NCBI GenBank assembly: GCA_014379925.1
Contig: JACMKY010000337.1
Coordinates: forward strand, 1-5,928
Source of the DNA: Cytophagales bacterium
GTDB taxonomy: Bacteria; Bacteroidota; Bacteroidia; Cytophagales; ES-bin-26
DNA length: 5,928 bases
Direction: 5' to 3'
Shown: positions 5,442 through 5,928 of the stretch, piece by piece
Numbering within the stretch: the stretch's first letter is position 1
Layout of the letters: each line of letters begins with the position of its first letter
Program-made: the position numbers and the translations under genes
The notes under the pieces: generated by a model
The model's input: the letters and a program-made list of their open reading frames with translations, nothing else
Database searches by the model: none
Told to the model about the DNA's origin: nothing

Positions 5442-5927
5442 TCAATCAATGTCTTTTTTCTCTTTTGTTTCTTTAAATATCTCTATATATTTTTTTAAAA
5501 CCTCGCTAAGTTCAATCAAGTTATCTTGAGGTCTTTCCCACCAAGTTATTTTGATAAATCGATAATAGTTTTCATAGATATTTAATCCATAAAGTATACC
5601 ATCTAATCCGCACCCCTCCATTGGGGTAATTGCTAAACTAAGTTTGATAGAATATATTTTGTTGATTAAATGAAGCAACTCATCTGAACTTATTCCTAAT
5701 TTTTTATATCCAGGCGCAATCGTTTTTTTGCTTTCCAATTGATTCTCATATAGTTCATAATGTCTTTCTCCGTCTTTTTCTTTCTCACGAATGTCCCAAA
5801 CGTAATTCTTATCAAAAGAGGGTTGGTAAATAATTTGAACTTTTAACCAGCCAATTTCTTTAAGGTGCAAATCCTCATCAATTGGTCTTGTTTTCGATAA
5901 TGCCTCTCTTTTATTATCTTCATATTC
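5442..5927 (-). CDS. Hypothetical protein, AT-rich gene, 5' end outside the window
   Basis: I do not recognise this family securely. The frame is open from the right edge to a TGA at 5442-5444, giving 161 visible residues. The first 19 (EYEDNKREALSKTRPIDED) continue into LHLKEIGWLKVQIIY, so the TTG at 5870 is not a needed start; the true start lies beyond the window. The protein is soluble, charged, and Lys/Glu/Tyr/Ile-rich, without a signal peptide or membrane segment in view. The C-terminal half contains GLDGILYGLNIYENYYRFIKITWWERP followed by an amphipathic helix ending in KKYIEIFKETKEKKDID. This DG-x-x-Y-x-L ... WW-x-x-P pattern recurs in small orphan and immunity-like proteins, but that is a pattern impression only. 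The gene is strikingly AT-rich compared with everything left of it, which suggests horizontal acquisition. It converges on the ABM gene; no strong terminator is visible between them. Confidence 0.7.
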   Translation of the reverse strand, partial: EYEDNKREALSKTRPIDEDLHLKEIGWLKVQIIYQPSFDKNYVWDIREKEKDGERHYELYENQLESKKTIAPGYKKLGISSDELLHLINKIYSIKLSLAITPMEGCGLDGILYGLNIYENYYRFIKITWWERPQDNLIELSEVLKKYIEIFKETKEKKDID

Positions 5928-5928
5928 A

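Overview
The window looks like chromosomal DNA from a GC-rich member of the Bacteroidota, probably a Spirosoma/Rudanella/Larkinella-like Cytophagales bacterium. This is an inference. It rests on the style of the ECF sigma factor, genes that mostly lack a Shine-Dalgarno sequence, a promoter-like site of the TTG-N20-TAnnTTTG type, and the flavour of the esterase and ABM proteins. Most genes are ordinary housekeeping or metabolic genes. I do not see a convincing new multi-gene system.

Left edge (1-350): the 3' end of an ammonium transporter gene on the + strand is cut by an in-frame TAG exactly where the last membrane helix meets the cytosolic regulatory tail. The tail is still intact in frame behind the stop. 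Three stacked inverted repeats follow, at least one of them a good intrinsic terminator. A terminator for the converging minus-strand unit lies just beyond.

Middle left (350-3280, all minus strand): read in transcription order, the genes are xseA and xseB (both subunits of exonuclease VII), then an ECF sigma factor, then a peroxiredoxin-like thiol protein. The last two are 44 bp apart and probably co-transcribed. No anti-sigma gene is visible. The 109-bp xseB-sigma gap holds a 9-bp-stem inverted repeat and a GGTTGG-type tract that differs by one base from the thrombin-binding G-quadruplex aptamer.

Middle right (3281-5322): a 285-bp divergent intergenic region separates xseA from a secreted acetyl xylan esterase-type hydrolase (CE7/AXE1) on the + strand. 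A small ABM-type dimeric alpha/beta-barrel protein follows on the same strand.

Right edge (5442-5928): a clearly AT-rich minus-strand gene of unknown function runs off the window, so its start is not here. The sharp change in base composition suggests the edge of an acquired segment.

TAG is the ordinary stop of three genes here (xseA, sigma, peroxiredoxin). The TAG in the transporter is therefore best read as a real nonsense change or a sequence error, not as codon reassignment.
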